The notes below the pieces were generated by a model. That model was given only the letters and a program-made list of their open reading frames with translations. It did no database searches and had not been told where the DNA came from. Shown here piece after piece: positions 1 to 7,587 of a stretch of DNA of 11,570 bases. Location of the stretch: positions 1 to 11,570 of the forward strand of contig JAUXJX010000018.1 in assembly GCA_030624545.1 (NCBI GenBank). Direction: 5' to 3'. Each line of letters begins with the position of its first letter. Position 1 is the first letter of the stretch. This DNA is from Bacteroidota bacterium (GTDB lineage Bacteria > Zhuqueibacterota > JdFR-76 > DREG01). The position numbers and the translations under genes are program-made.

Positions 1-593
1 AGAATTGGCAACCCGGCCAGTGCCACAAGACCGAGTTGGAGTGGATTCACGCCGGCGGTAATAAAAATCACTGCGCTGATCAAAAATAAGATAATAACCG
101 AGCCCATGTCGGGCTGTTTAGTGAGCAAAAGAGCGATAACGCCAAGGACCAATAACTGCGGCGCAAGGCTTAGATTCCACTTGCCTAGAACTTCTCGCTT
201 TCGGATCATTGCATCAGATAAGTATAGAATTACGGCCAGCCGAACGAAATCAACGGGCTGAAATCGCAGGGAATAAATCTGGATCCATCGCTGCGCATTG
301 CCCTTTTCGACACCGTCTGCCAATACCCAAATCAAAAGGCCCAATCCGCCAAGCAGCCAGAACTTCGCTCCCTTCAGCCAAAACTTATAGGGGACCACAG
401 CCGCAATGATCAAGACGGCCAGGCCAATCGCTACACGAAAAAAATGTCGTCTGAAAAATAACGACTCATCACCGAATCGTTTCAGCGCCACGTGATGGCT
501 CGCGCTGTAGACCATAACAAGTCCAAAGCATAACAGCAGGATGACAAGACTGAGGACCACATAGTCGTAGCGATTTTCTTCCTTTTTGCGCAT
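1..593 (-). CDS. ftsW: FtsW, septal peptidoglycan glycosyltransferase (SEDS family), 3' end outside window
   Basis: The first 197 codons of a SEDS-family membrane protein; the rest lies beyond position 1. FtsW polymerises lipid II into glycan strands at the division septum together with the class B PBP FtsI. Visible family marks are GLVMVYSAS in the first membrane helix (residues 24-32), a G-N-A-Q-R-W-I stretch leading into FQPVDFVRLA (111-120), and KQPDMGS (159-165), followed by further hydrophobic helices. The usual family motif is FQP-x-E-x-x-K; here the acidic residue is Asp115 and the basic one Arg118, both conservative changes. The ATG at 593-591 overlaps the mraY stop by one base (TAATG), so translation is probably coupled. 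RodA is the paralogue that could be confused with it; the dcw position favours FtsW. MurD normally lies just before this gene and is absent. Confidence 0.93.
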   Translation of the reverse strand, partial: MRKKEENRYDYVVLSLVILLLCFGLVMVYSASHHVALKRFGDESLFFRRHFFRVAIGLAVLIIAAVVPYKFWLKGAKFWLLGGLGLLIWVLADGVEKGNAQRWIQIYSLRFQPVDFVRLAVILYLSDAMIRKREVLGKWNLSLAPQLLVLGVIALLLTKQPDMGSVIILFLISAVIFITAGVNPLQLGLVALAGLPI

Positions 594-1681
594 TAACGCA
601 CCTTGAACAGACTGAGGCTGAACAGGAGCAGCAAAATACCGATGATCCAAAATCGGACCACGATTTTTGTTTCCGGAGTCCCCATCAATTCAAAATGGTG
701 GTGCAAGGGCGCCATCTTGAATATGCGCTTGCCGCCGCGGTATTTGTAAGAGAGAACCTGCAAGATAACGGACAGGGTCTCAGCCACAAAGACGCCTCCG
801 ATCACCAGCAACAGCACTTCTTTCTTGGTCAGGATGGCCAGCGTTCCCAGGGCGCCTCCCAGGCTCAGACTACCCACGTCTCCCATAAAAATTTGTGCAG
901 GATGTGAATTGAACCATAGAAACCCCAGACATGCACCGAGCATTGCCGCGCAGAAAACCGTGAGTTCTCCTGCGCCCGGCAGGTACATAATATTCAGATA
1001 AGAGCTGTAATCGACTCTCCCCGTAATATAGCTTATTGCCGCCCAGGCCAGGGCAGCAATGCCCACCAACCCGACAGCAAGCCCGTCCAGGCCGTCGGTA
1101 AGATTCACTGAATTCGACGTGGATGTAAGAACGAGGACAGCCAGCGGTATGATAAAGATACTGAGGTCTATGACATTTGCTTTTGAGAATGGAATAAAGG
1201 TCTGAGACTGAAATTCTGCATATATCGGTGAAAACCATATCAGCAATCCGACAAATAGCCCCGCGGTAATTTGACCGGCCAACTTATACCTGCCGATTAA
1301 TCCCTTTGGCACTTTTCTTATGACTTTGAGATAATCATCAAAGAATCCGATGGCGCCCATAAACACGGTTACGAAAAGGATGATTTTGGTGAACACGGTG
1401 TCCCAGCGCGCAAACAGGATCGTTGGAATGACGATCGAGATCAAAATGATAACGCCTCCAAATGTTGGAGTACCGGTTTTTGCCTGATGCCGTTCCGGAA
1501 GATCCGTATCAATCTCCTCGCCGATCTGACGCTTTCGCATGAATTCGATCACTTTGGGGCCGACATAAAAGCTAATGAGGAGCGCCAGAATAGCCGCCGA
1601 AGCGGAGCGAAACGAAATATAGCGAAAGACATTAAATCCGAAAAACATCTCTCTCAGGGGATACAAAAGGTGATACAGCAT
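593..1681 (-). CDS. mraY: MraY, phospho-MurNAc-pentapeptide translocase
   Basis: Transfers phospho-MurNAc-pentapeptide from UDP to undecaprenyl phosphate, making lipid I at the inner face of the cytoplasmic membrane. The 362-residue length is normal and the protein is strongly hydrophobic, with about ten membrane segments. Family motifs are complete: the Asp pair D115-D116 in GFFDDYLKV, NLTDGLDG (193-200), FMGD with D268, and the HHH motif at 327-329 in APLHHHFELMG. These correspond to the catalytic and Mg-binding residues known from E. coli and Aquifex MraY. The ATG at 1681 is preceded by GGAG at 8 bases. The gene starts 21 bases after the murF stop and overlaps ftsW by one base, so it sits inside the operon. 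Nothing in it looks damaged. Confidence 0.98.
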   Translation of the reverse strand: MLYHLLYPLREMFFGFNVFRYISFRSASAAILALLISFYVGPKVIEFMRKRQIGEEIDTDLPERHQAKTGTPTFGGVIILISIVIPTILFARWDTVFTKIILFVTVFMGAIGFFDDYLKVIRKVPKGLIGRYKLAGQITAGLFVGLLIWFSPIYAEFQSQTFIPFSKANVIDLSIFIIPLAVLVLTSTSNSVNLTDGLDGLAVGLVGIAALAWAAISYITGRVDYSSYLNIMYLPGAGELTVFCAAMLGACLGFLWFNSHPAQIFMGDVGSLSLGGALGTLAILTKKEVLLLVIGGVFVAETLSVILQVLSYKYRGGKRIFKMAPLHHHFELMGTPETKIVVRFWIIGILLLLFSLSLFKVR

Positions 1682-1702
1682 CTTGCTTTCTCCAGGCGGG
1701 AT

Positions 1703-3085
1703 CTACTCCCGTGCAAGTTCTTGCAATTCTCGCCAAACCTCGTCCATTTGCATACCCCGTGATCCTTTAATAAGTACCACATCATTTTCGCCAAGAGTCT
1801 CCCAAACCGCTTGCGCCAAAGCCTTCTTGTCTTTAAAGTGCTTGGCAAGTTTTCCGCCTGCCCTTTTGAAGGCGTGCTGCGTGAGAGAAGATTGATCGCC
1901 AAAAAGGAATATTCCCTGAACGCCGTTCTGTGCGGCAAGTTCGCCGGCTTCCCGGTGGGCACGCTCGCTTTCTACCCCTAACTCAAGCATATCTCCAAGA
2001 GCAGCAAATGCTCTTCCTCCACGATGTCGTGCGATCAATGAGAGAGTGCTAATTGCGCCCGCCAGGGAATCCGGATTCGAGTTGTAGGCATCCAGGATGA
2101 CGAGCGCATTTCGGAATTCTATTAATTCCATCCGCTGACTGACTCCCGCATGCGACTCCAAGGCGGTGGTAATGCGCTCGATGGGTATCTCAAGATAAAT
2201 TCCAACCGCAGCGGCTGCCAGGGCATTAGGTAGTTGATGGCGCCCCGGAATTCGCAGCTGAATGTCTACTTGGTCTTGCAGCCTGAATTTCGCACACCCA
2301 TTGGGGTCAACTCCCAATTCTTCAGCAGAAACGTCACAGCCCGGAGTAAATCCATACGTAATTCTATCTTTGACTACTTGTGCCATCCGCGTGATCCGGG
2401 GATCGTCGGCATTCACAAAGGCAACGCCGTCGTCGGGTAAGACCTCAAACAATTCACCCTTTGCCCGGGCCACTTCATCGATTCCCCGGAAAAACTCCAA
2501 ATGTCCCTCTCCTATATTGGTGATCAGACCGTGTGTCGGGCGGGCCATCTCGCACAGTTCCGCAATCTCACCAGGGTGGTTCATTCCCATCTCAATGACC
2601 GCGATCTCGGTTTGATCATCTATTCCCAACAATGAAAGGGGCGTGCCGATGTGATTGTTCAAGTTTCCCGGCGTTTTCGTCAAATTGAACTTTGATTGCA
2701 GAACAGAAGCAATCATTTCTTTGGTTGTGGTTTTGCCGTTCGTGCCCGTCAGACCTAGAACCGGTATTGAGAATCTCCTTCTGTAGTTTGCGGCGAGCGT
2801 CTGCAGCGCCTGCAAGGTATCCTCTGCCCGAACCAATACGCGTTTACCCGAGGCGCTATCTTCGCCGGACCAATCATTTCGAACCACGCATGCCGCTGCA
2901 CCCGATTGGAATGCTTGGGGAACGAAATCGTGCCCGTCAAAGCGATCACCCTTGAGCGCAAAAAAGATGTCGCCCGCGTTCAGGCTTCTCGTATCAATCG
3001 AAACTGACTCGACGGCTGAATCTGTGGGACTTCCTGATATTTCAATTCCGGGACCCATGAGTCGAATCCATTCTTCAAATGGCAT
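1703..3085 (-). CDS. murF: MurF, UDP-MurNAc-tripeptide:D-Ala-D-Ala ligase
   Basis: Cytoplasmic ATP-dependent Mur ligase that adds D-Ala-D-Ala to UDP-MurNAc-tripeptide, the last soluble step before MraY. With the start at 3085 it has 460 residues, a normal length. In order: an N-terminal UDP-substrate domain with SIDTRSLNAGDIFFAL; the ATP loop TGTNGKTT (about 113-120); the MurF-typical NLNNHIGTPLSLL (about 141-153); EMGMNHPGEI (from about 165); DAYNSNPDSL (about 332-341); GDMLELG; and KGSRGMQMD near the C-terminus. NLNNHIGTP and YNSNPDS separate MurF from MurE and MurD. The frame is open up to 3184, overlapping ftsI by 83 bases, but the protein begins to resemble MurF only from MPFEEW. The ATG at 3085 lies 16 bases after the ftsI stop; a GTG at 3094 with GAGG 5 bases upstream is the alternative. 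MurE normally precedes this gene and is not here. Confidence 0.96.
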   Translation of the reverse strand: MPFEEWIRLMGPGIEISGSPTDSAVESVSIDTRSLNAGDIFFALKGDRFDGHDFVPQAFQSGAAACVVRNDWSGEDSASGKRVLVRAEDTLQALQTLAANYRRRFSIPVLGLTGTNGKTTTKEMIASVLQSKFNLTKTPGNLNNHIGTPLSLLGIDDQTEIAVIEMGMNHPGEIAELCEMARPTHGLITNIGEGHLEFFRGIDEVARAKGELFEVLPDDGVAFVNADDPRITRMAQVVKDRITYGFTPGCDVSAEELGVDPNGCAKFRLQDQVDIQLRIPGRHQLPNALAAAAVGIYLEIPIERITTALESHAGVSQRMELIEFRNALVILDAYNSNPDSLAGAISTLSLIARHRGGRAFAALGDMLELGVESERAHREAGELAAQNGVQGIFLFGDQSSLTQHAFKRAGGKLAKHFKDKKALAQAVWETLGENDVVLIKGSRGMQMDEVWRELQELARE

Positions 3086-3101
3086 TGATTCCACACCAGC
3101 C

Positions 3102-5177
3102 TCAGCCGGATTTGGGACGACAAATGATCTTGCAATTTTGGCTATCGACCAGACTATTGGGCGCCGGAACCTGCGCAACCACAACGCCGCTGCCCTGTTG
3201 GGTCGGATGGAGTCCGGCCTGAGTTAATATCATGATCGCCTCTTTTGAGCTCTTACCACGAACGTCGGGAATCCTCTTGGCAAATCGCTCCTGCTTTGAT
3301 TTGTCGCCCAATTTGAGCTTTATTACCTCACCCTGCTGGGTTACAGCCCGGGGAGCAGGGTACTGTGCGACCACAAATTCTCCGATTCCTTCCGTTCGGG
3401 CTTCAAAGCCAAAGTCCGAGAGAATTGATTTGGCAATTTGTATTGGGCGTTCTGTCAAATCGGGAACGAGGATTCGCGCATCTTCTCCCGAAACGAAAAC
3501 TCCCCCGGTATCATCCGACATCAATCCCATTATGCGGCGAATAACCTTGCAGAATATTGGCGCTGCCGATAGCCCGCCGTAGTAGTTGGGATACGTGGGC
3601 TCATCCAGGATAACAAGACAAACCAGTTTGGGATGATCGACCGGTGCGAAGCCGACAAAGGAGGCAATATATTTGGAGTCTGAATAGCTCTTGGCGACAG
3701 AATCATACTTTTTTGTGGTTCCGGTTTTCCCGGCGATTGTAATTCCATGAACCGCTGCTTTCCGGCCGGTTCCATTATCTACCACGTCCCTCATAAATGA
3801 TTTCAAAACTGCCACCGTTTCGGGCTTCAGAGCCCGGCGAACCGTGTCAACTTTAGTCTCTTCAAAACGGTTGGGTGAATCAGGCCTCATCACAGCTTTC
3901 AACAGCCTCGGTTTAAGTAGATATCCTCCGTTTGCGACAACAGCGTAGGCATTTGTAATCTGAATCGCAGTAGCCATAACGCCATAGCCGATGGGGACCC
4001 TTGCCGCATCACTTTTGCTCCAGGCAACATAATTGGTCAATTTGCCTTTATGCTCTCCTGAAATATCCAGGCCCGTTACACTGCCGAAGCCAAGCGCCCT
4101 GCTGTATTCGTAGATCCACTTTTTCCCGACCTTTCCCGCAATCTTGGCGGTGCCAATATTGCTTGAATTCGAAAAGACCTGCTTGAATGTCAAGTCGCCA
4201 TAGGGCTTATGGTCTCTGATCCACCCCCCGGGGAATTTGCCTTTGCCATTTTCACAATAAACCACGTCCGTAGACTTGGCTACGCCCCTCTCCAGGGCTG
4301 CAGCGGCAGTAACTAGTTTATAGGTTGACCCGGGTTCAAAGGGATCAACCAGAGCTCGATTACGCCGCTCCGAGGATTCAAAACTTGAAAAATGATTCGG
4401 ATTAAAATTAGGATATGAGGCCAGACTAATAATCTCGCCAGTGCCGGGTCTCATCATCACCAGGATGCCCGCTTTGGCTCCATACCGATCGATCCCCTTT
4501 TTGAGTTCCTCTTCAGCAATCATCTGATAATTGATATTGAGAGTCAGGACAATGCCAATGCCGTCGATGGGCTTTTCTTCCGGCTTTCCCAGGACGGGAA
4601 TGGTTTGGCCTCGCGCGTCCACGTTGACGGTCTTGTAGCCCGGCTTACCTTTGAGGAATTCCTGGTACTTCTTTTCGATTCCAGCGATGCCAATATGATC
4701 GATATTGGTGAAGCCAATCACATGTGCGGCGGACCTTTGATAGGGATAATATCGACCAAAAGTCTTTTCCGTAACGACCGAGCCGATTCTACTCAAATTG
4801 ATTTTCTTGGCAGTCTGTTGATCCAGGCCGCGGGCAAGCCACACAAAACCCTTACTCTTTAGCAATTTGAGATAATGGCCTTTACTATTACCCGTCATTC
4901 TGGAAAAAGCTCTGGCCAATTCCTGGCGATTCGTTAGCCGTTTTGGATTGATGCCATACGAATATTGCTCCACATCAAAGGCCAGCTTATTGAGGTTACT
5001 GTCGTATATATCGCCTCTTCTCGCCTCTAAGGTTACCAGCTCTTGCGACTGCTTCCACGAAGTTCTCCGGTGTTGCTTCCCATTCAAAACCTGAATGGAG
5101 AAAAGCCTGAAGATGAGCACCGAATAAGCCAGAACCGCGAGGCCGGCCCATAATGTCAAACTCCAGCGACGAATCAT
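3102..5177 (-). CDS. ftsI: FtsI-type class B penicillin-binding protein with two C-terminal PASTA domains
   Basis: Septal D,D-transpeptidase that cross-links peptidoglycan, anchored by one N-terminal membrane helix (about 9-28) with the catalytic part outside the membrane. Numbered from the GTG at 5180 (692 residues): pedestal motif ARRGDIYD (53-60), SxxK as STYK with catalytic Ser285, SxN as SSN (339-341), and KTG at 485-487. After the transpeptidase domain come two PASTA repeats, about 572-626 (starting VPDLTERP) and about 637-690 (starting IPDVRGKS), each with the A-Q-x-PAP element. PASTA tails occur on division PBPs of several phyla, such as Firmicutes, Actinobacteria and Bacteroidetes, but not on E. 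coli FtsI. I place the start at the ATG at 5177, which overlaps the ftsL stop (TGATG); GTG 5180 would add one residue. The next gene is murF, with no murE between. Confidence 0.95.
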   Translation of the reverse strand: MIRRWSLTLWAGLAVLAYSVLIFRLFSIQVLNGKQHRRTSWKQSQELVTLEARRGDIYDSNLNKLAFDVEQYSYGINPKRLTNRQELARAFSRMTGNSKGHYLKLLKSKGFVWLARGLDQQTAKKINLSRIGSVVTEKTFGRYYPYQRSAAHVIGFTNIDHIGIAGIEKKYQEFLKGKPGYKTVNVDARGQTIPVLGKPEEKPIDGIGIVLTLNINYQMIAEEELKKGIDRYGAKAGILVMMRPGTGEIISLASYPNFNPNHFSSFESSERRNRALVDPFEPGSTYKLVTAAAALERGVAKSTDVVYCENGKGKFPGGWIRDHKPYGDLTFKQVFSNSSNIGTAKIAGKVGKKWIYEYSRALGFGSVTGLDISGEHKGKLTNYVAWSKSDAARVPIGYGVMATAIQITNAYAVVANGGYLLKPRLLKAVMRPDSPNRFEETKVDTVRRALKPETVAVLKSFMRDVVDNGTGRKAAVHGITIAGKTGTTKKYDSVAKSYSDSKYIASFVGFAPVDHPKLVCLVILDEPTYPNYYGGLSAAPIFCKVIRRIMGLMSDDTGGVFVSGEDARILVPDLTERPIQIAKSILSDFGFEARTEGIGEFVVAQYPAPRAVTQQGEVIKLKLGDKSKQERFAKRIPDVRGKSSKEAIMILTQAGLHPTQQGSGVVVAQVPAPNSLVDSQNCKIICRPKSG

Positions 5178-5569
5178 CACTCACTCTTTATTGGAGCCGG
5201 GCGGGTAAAAGCCAGCTCACTTTCAAGCTTAATGTCGGGATTGAATTCTCTTTCATATCTCAGTACGATAGGACCATTGGGTGCGTCAATCATGTCCAGT
5301 TCCTTCTCTGCAATGCTGCGAATGTATTCAGGAGAAGTGAATTCCGTGATCTCGGCCTCCAGGAAAGCATTCTGCTCTGCCAGGCGCTGTGTTTCTTGGT
5401 TCGCTTTCTCTGTTTCAATGAGCATTTTCCTAATATCATTGCGGAGAACAATGTGCAGTATTGCGAAGAGCGTCACCAACAAGGCCATCAACAAAAGATT
5501 ACCATTGATTCTCGATCTCACAACCCGAATCGGCGGATATCCATAATCGTGACGTCTTTGATTTTTCAT
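5177..5569 (-). CDS. ftsL: FtsL-like bitopic cell division protein
   Basis: A 130-residue protein with the FtsL/DivIC layout: a short basic cytoplasmic N-terminus (about 1-22), one membrane helix (about 23-42, starting NLLLMALLVTLFAIL), then an extracytoplasmic coiled coil (about 43-77, rich in E, K and Q) and the short conserved segment YIRSIAEKELDM (82-93). FtsL pairs with a DivIC/FtsB-type partner and helps recruit and activate FtsW-FtsI at the septum. Sequence identity in this family is low, so the call rests on topology, the YIRSIAEKELDM segment and the position between rsmH and ftsI. The ATG at 5569 has a good ribosome site (TGAGGT, about 6 bases upstream) and follows the rsmH stop by 44 bases. 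The stop overlaps the ftsI start. The last 25 or so residues are a polar tail of unknown role. Confidence 0.85.
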   Translation of the reverse strand: MKNQRRHDYGYPPIRVVRSRINGNLLLMALLVTLFAILHIVLRNDIRKMLIETEKANQETQRLAEQNAFLEAEITEFTSPEYIRSIAEKELDMIDAPNGPIVLRYEREFNPDIKLESELAFTRPAPIKSE

Positions 5570-5613
5570 CTGATTACCTCACCCAATGGAAGTTCTTAAG
5601 CAGCTATTCTCGT

Positions 5614-6564
5614 TCATATCCTTTCGGCCACCCGCAATTTTGCGCTGCGGCTTCTTGGATTCCGCGCGATCTCGTCTTGCTCCGGTCGCACAGGCTTTCG
5701 AGTTAGTATTTTTAGCTTTCCGGACTGATTACAGGTACAAACCGGCAATTCCGGGGGACAGACGCACCGCCCTGCATTAGCCTTGAAGAATTGCTTTACC
5801 ATTCTGTCCTCAAGCGAGTGATAAGAAATTACGGCCAGCCTGCCGGATGGCTTTAAATGATCCAAAGCCTCTGCCAGCGCCGTTTGTAGATGTTGCAATT
5901 CCGCATTTACCTCGATGCGAATCGCCTGAAAAATCCGCGCCAGAGATTTGTTCAAGTACCTGGGGTTGACCCTTTCTTCGACAATGGCGGCAAGCGCCTT
6001 CGTTGATTCAATTCTCGCTTTCTTACGGGCCTGCACGATCCTGCGGGCTATGACCCTCGCTTGGCGCTCCTCTCCATATTCGAACATGATGCGTGCAAGC
6101 TCCTCCTCTGAATATTCATTCACGACCCGGATGGCATCCAAAACCTGACCGTGCCCGAAACGCATGTCAAGGCGGCCCTCTTGCATAAAGCTAAAACCGC
6201 GGTAGGCCGCATCGATCTGATGAGAGGAGATCCCTAAATCCATCAGAATTCCATCAACTTTTTCTACGCCCTGCTCTCGCAAGAATTCGCCGAGATCGCT
6301 AAAGTTGTCGCACTTGAGCCGTAGCCTCGACCGAAAACCAGCCAGATGCGATCCGGCCTGGTCTATGGCTTCCTCATCCAGATCCATGCCGAGCAGAAGG
6401 CCCGTAGGAGTGAGGCGGCGCAGGATTGCTTCCGCATGTGCGCCGCCTCCCAGTGTACAGTCGAGATACGTCCCTTTTGGGTCGACGAATATCCAGAACA
6501 GAACCTCTTGCAAGAGGACCGGGATGTGATAATTCGAAGGTTTCTTTTGCAATTGCTTCGTCAA
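5614..6564 (-). CDS. rsmH: RsmH (MraW), 16S rRNA cytosine-1402 N4-methyltransferase
   Basis: SAM-dependent methyltransferase that N4-methylates C1402 in the decoding centre of 16S rRNA. Numbered from the TTG at 6564 (316 residues, typical length): the usual opening NYHIPVLLQEVL (11-22), SAM loop TLGGGAHAEAIL (37-48), DLGISSHQ (109-116), RGFSF, GRLDMR, FQAIRIEVN (from 212), ISYHSLEDR (246-254), a cysteine cluster at 267, 269, 276 and 278, and the terminal RSRSAKLRVAE. The TTG is preferred because AGAGGG lies 9 bases upstream (6574-6579) and the length then matches the family. The frame stays open to an ATG at 6750, which would give a 378-residue protein with a 62-residue extension unlike RsmH and no visible ribosome site. 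The enzyme call is secure; the start is less so. Confidence 0.93.
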   Translation of the reverse strand: MTKQLQKKPSNYHIPVLLQEVLFWIFVDPKGTYLDCTLGGGAHAEAILRRLTPTGLLLGMDLDEEAIDQAGSHLAGFRSRLRLKCDNFSDLGEFLREQGVEKVDGILMDLGISSHQIDAAYRGFSFMQEGRLDMRFGHGQVLDAIRVVNEYSEEELARIMFEYGEERQARVIARRIVQARKKARIESTKALAAIVEERVNPRYLNKSLARIFQAIRIEVNAELQHLQTALAEALDHLKPSGRLAVISYHSLEDRMVKQFFKANAGRCVCPPELPVCTCNQSGKLKILTRKPVRPEQDEIARNPRSRSAKLRVAERI

Positions 6565-6797
6565 CTGATAATACCCTCTGCCTCGAAATATCCCGTCAGA
6601 ATAAACTGAAAACGCAACACCACGATCGATCACAGGTGCTGGTACCGTGACCGCGGATAGCTCGGAAAGTACTTTTTGTCCCACTGACAGCTGGGGATCA
6701 TGGTTTTTGCAATGACTCGAATCAGCTTCCCAATGAAATGAACTTGCCATAGAATTTTGTGGATCGAAAATCCGTGATTGGGTAGATTGTGTAGAAA
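6565..6797 (-). other. Long mraZ-rsmH gap with a possible hairpin
   Basis: These 233 bases separate the mraZ stop from the predicted rsmH start, whereas the other dcw junctions here range from an overlap to 44 bases. The rsmH frame is open through most of the gap (to 6750), but its translation is not RsmH-like. On the minus strand a stem can form at 6652-6628: GGTCAC plus GGT pair with ACC plus GTGATC (one G-T wobble and one bulged base) around a six-base loop. No T-run follows, so it is not a classic terminator. I see no good promoter. The gap could be a leader or attenuation region for rsmH, or coding for an N-terminal extension. Confidence 0.4.
6574..6579 (-). promoter_or_regulatory. Ribosome binding site that decides the rsmH start
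   Basis: AGAGGG on the minus strand, 9 bases before the TTG at 6564. It is the only Shine-Dalgarno-like stretch near an in-frame start upstream of the conserved HIPVLLQEVL segment; the upstream ATG at 6750 has none. Confidence 0.55.
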
Positions 6798-7205
6798 CTA
6801 GGTTTTCTTCTGCTCGTATTCTTTGTATCTCTCTGGACGCCAGATTTCGAATCGAGTTATCACTCCAATAAGTTGGACTTCACGCTCAATCCCAACGCGC
6901 TCTTTCATCTCCGGCGGCAGGTACAATCGACCTTGTTTATCGACCTTTACCGGTTTCATCCTTTGATTAAGGAGGCGCACTTTATGAAGAACCTGGGGAT
7001 TGTTATCCGGATCCTGTTCGGAAAGATTATCCATTCTTTTTTTCCAGGCTGACCAAGGAAAAGCCTGGATACACTCATCGTCCTCGATGGTGAGGTAAAG
7101 TCCCTCACGCTCGTTCTCATCGATGGCTTTATAGAAGTTTTTCGGAAGGCTGAGTCGGCCGGTTTCTTCGAGCAGGGCCTTATAGCTTCCGTAAAAGGTC
7201 ACCAA
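6798..7205 (-). CDS. mraZ: MraZ, dcw cluster transcriptional regulator
   Basis: A 135-residue DNA-binding protein made of two SpoVT-AbrB (swapped-hairpin) halves, normally the first gene of the dcw cluster. The second half is canonical: VDKQGRLYLPPEMKERVGI (88-106), then the typical IGVITRFEIWRPERYKEY. The first half (about 5-50) carries EETGRLSLPKNF, where most homologues have a D-x-KGR core, so it is somewhat diverged. E. coli MraZ is known to bind short direct repeats upstream of its own gene and repress the cluster; similar repeats are visible here. The start is TTG at 7205 with GAAGGG 9 bases upstream; GTG at 7202 (12 bases) is equally possible and would give a first residue nearer the family norm. 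It is first in its operon, directly behind a strong promoter. Confidence 0.94.
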   Translation of the reverse strand: MVTFYGSYKALLEETGRLSLPKNFYKAIDENEREGLYLTIEDDECIQAFPWSAWKKRMDNLSEQDPDNNPQVLHKVRLLNQRMKPVKVDKQGRLYLPPEMKERVGIEREVQLIGVITRFEIWRPERYKEYEQKKT

Positions 7206-7213
7206 GTTATTTT

Positions 7214-7248
7214 GCCCTTCTATTCCTTTGAAATCCTAATCATTCCCA
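7214..7248 (-). promoter_or_regulatory. Putative MraZ operator: four GG-centred boxes at a 10-base period
   Basis: On the minus strand, between the -10 element and the mraZ start, TGGGA (7248-7244), TAGGA (7238-7234), AAGGA (7228-7224) and AGGGC (7218-7214) are spaced exactly 10 bases apart. E. coli MraZ is known to bind direct TGGGN repeats separated by 5 bases, which is the same period. Only the first box matches TGGGN exactly. The last box overlaps the mraZ Shine-Dalgarno. Position fits autorepression just after the transcription start. The assignment is inferred. Confidence 0.55.
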
Positions 7249-7259
7249 TAAACACTCAA

Positions 7260-7288
7260 AGTATATGATTTCTCCCTTTCTTTGTCAA
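7260..7288 (-). promoter_or_regulatory. Sigma70-type promoter for mraZ and the dcw operon
   Basis: On the minus strand, a perfect -35 TTGACA (7288-7283), a 17-base spacer and a -10 TATACT (7265-7260), one mismatch from TATAAT. The predicted transcription start is near 7253, giving a leader of about 48 bases before the mraZ TTG. This is by far the best promoter match in the window and stands at the head of the dcw genes. Confidence 0.85.
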
Positions 7289-7587
7289 GCGAAAATTGTA
7301 TTTTTTTGATTTTTTTTGCACGGGCAGAATTATTATGCACTATTCCCTATTGCGGGTATCATAACCCTAGGAAAGGAGAAAGATAACTACTTGCTCAACT
7401 CCTTAAATTTTATAGCATTAGGTGATTTATTGGGACTAACAGGCTTGGCTCAACAATCCGGTTATGGTTTGATGGCTGCAATGGGAACAATTAGGAGTGA
7501 AATCGGAGGAAGCTGCCATTTTGGGGGCGTGATGATTGATTTATCGAGTTTGATCCCAACCTCAGAACTTGGTGTGCCTGACTCGGT
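7289..7587. other. Intergenic stretch between the ATPase gene and the mraZ promoter
   Basis: About 300 bases with no recognisable gene. The end next to mraZ holds the A-tracts. The rest contains one open plus-strand frame (listed separately) and a GGGT-N6-ACCC inverted repeat at 7354-7367. I see no terminator with a T-run after the ATPase stop at 7588, so readthrough into mraZ is possible. I find no tRNA or familiar RNA motif. Confidence 0.5.
7291..7317 (-). promoter_or_regulatory. Phased A-tracts, UP-element-like, upstream of the mraZ promoter
   Basis: Read on the minus strand: eight A (7317-7310), seven A (7307-7301), then AATTTT (7297-7292), directly upstream of the -35 box. The tracts are centred roughly one helical turn apart, which should bend the DNA and offer a site for the RNA polymerase alpha subunit. 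This suggests high basal activity held in check by MraZ. Inferred from composition only. Confidence 0.5.

Noticed and set aside
870..1238. Second minus-strand frame inside mraY
   Set aside because: Out of frame with the conserved MraY motifs; a shadow of the real gene.
3086..3184. MurF start at 3184, overlapping ftsI by 83 bases
   Set aside because: The extra 33 residues do not resemble MurF and read through the ftsI PASTA coding region; starts at 3085 or 3094 fit length and spacing.
7354..7367. GGGT-N6-ACCC inverted repeat as an operator
   Set aside because: Only four base pairs per arm, no adjacent promoter, and easily expected by chance.
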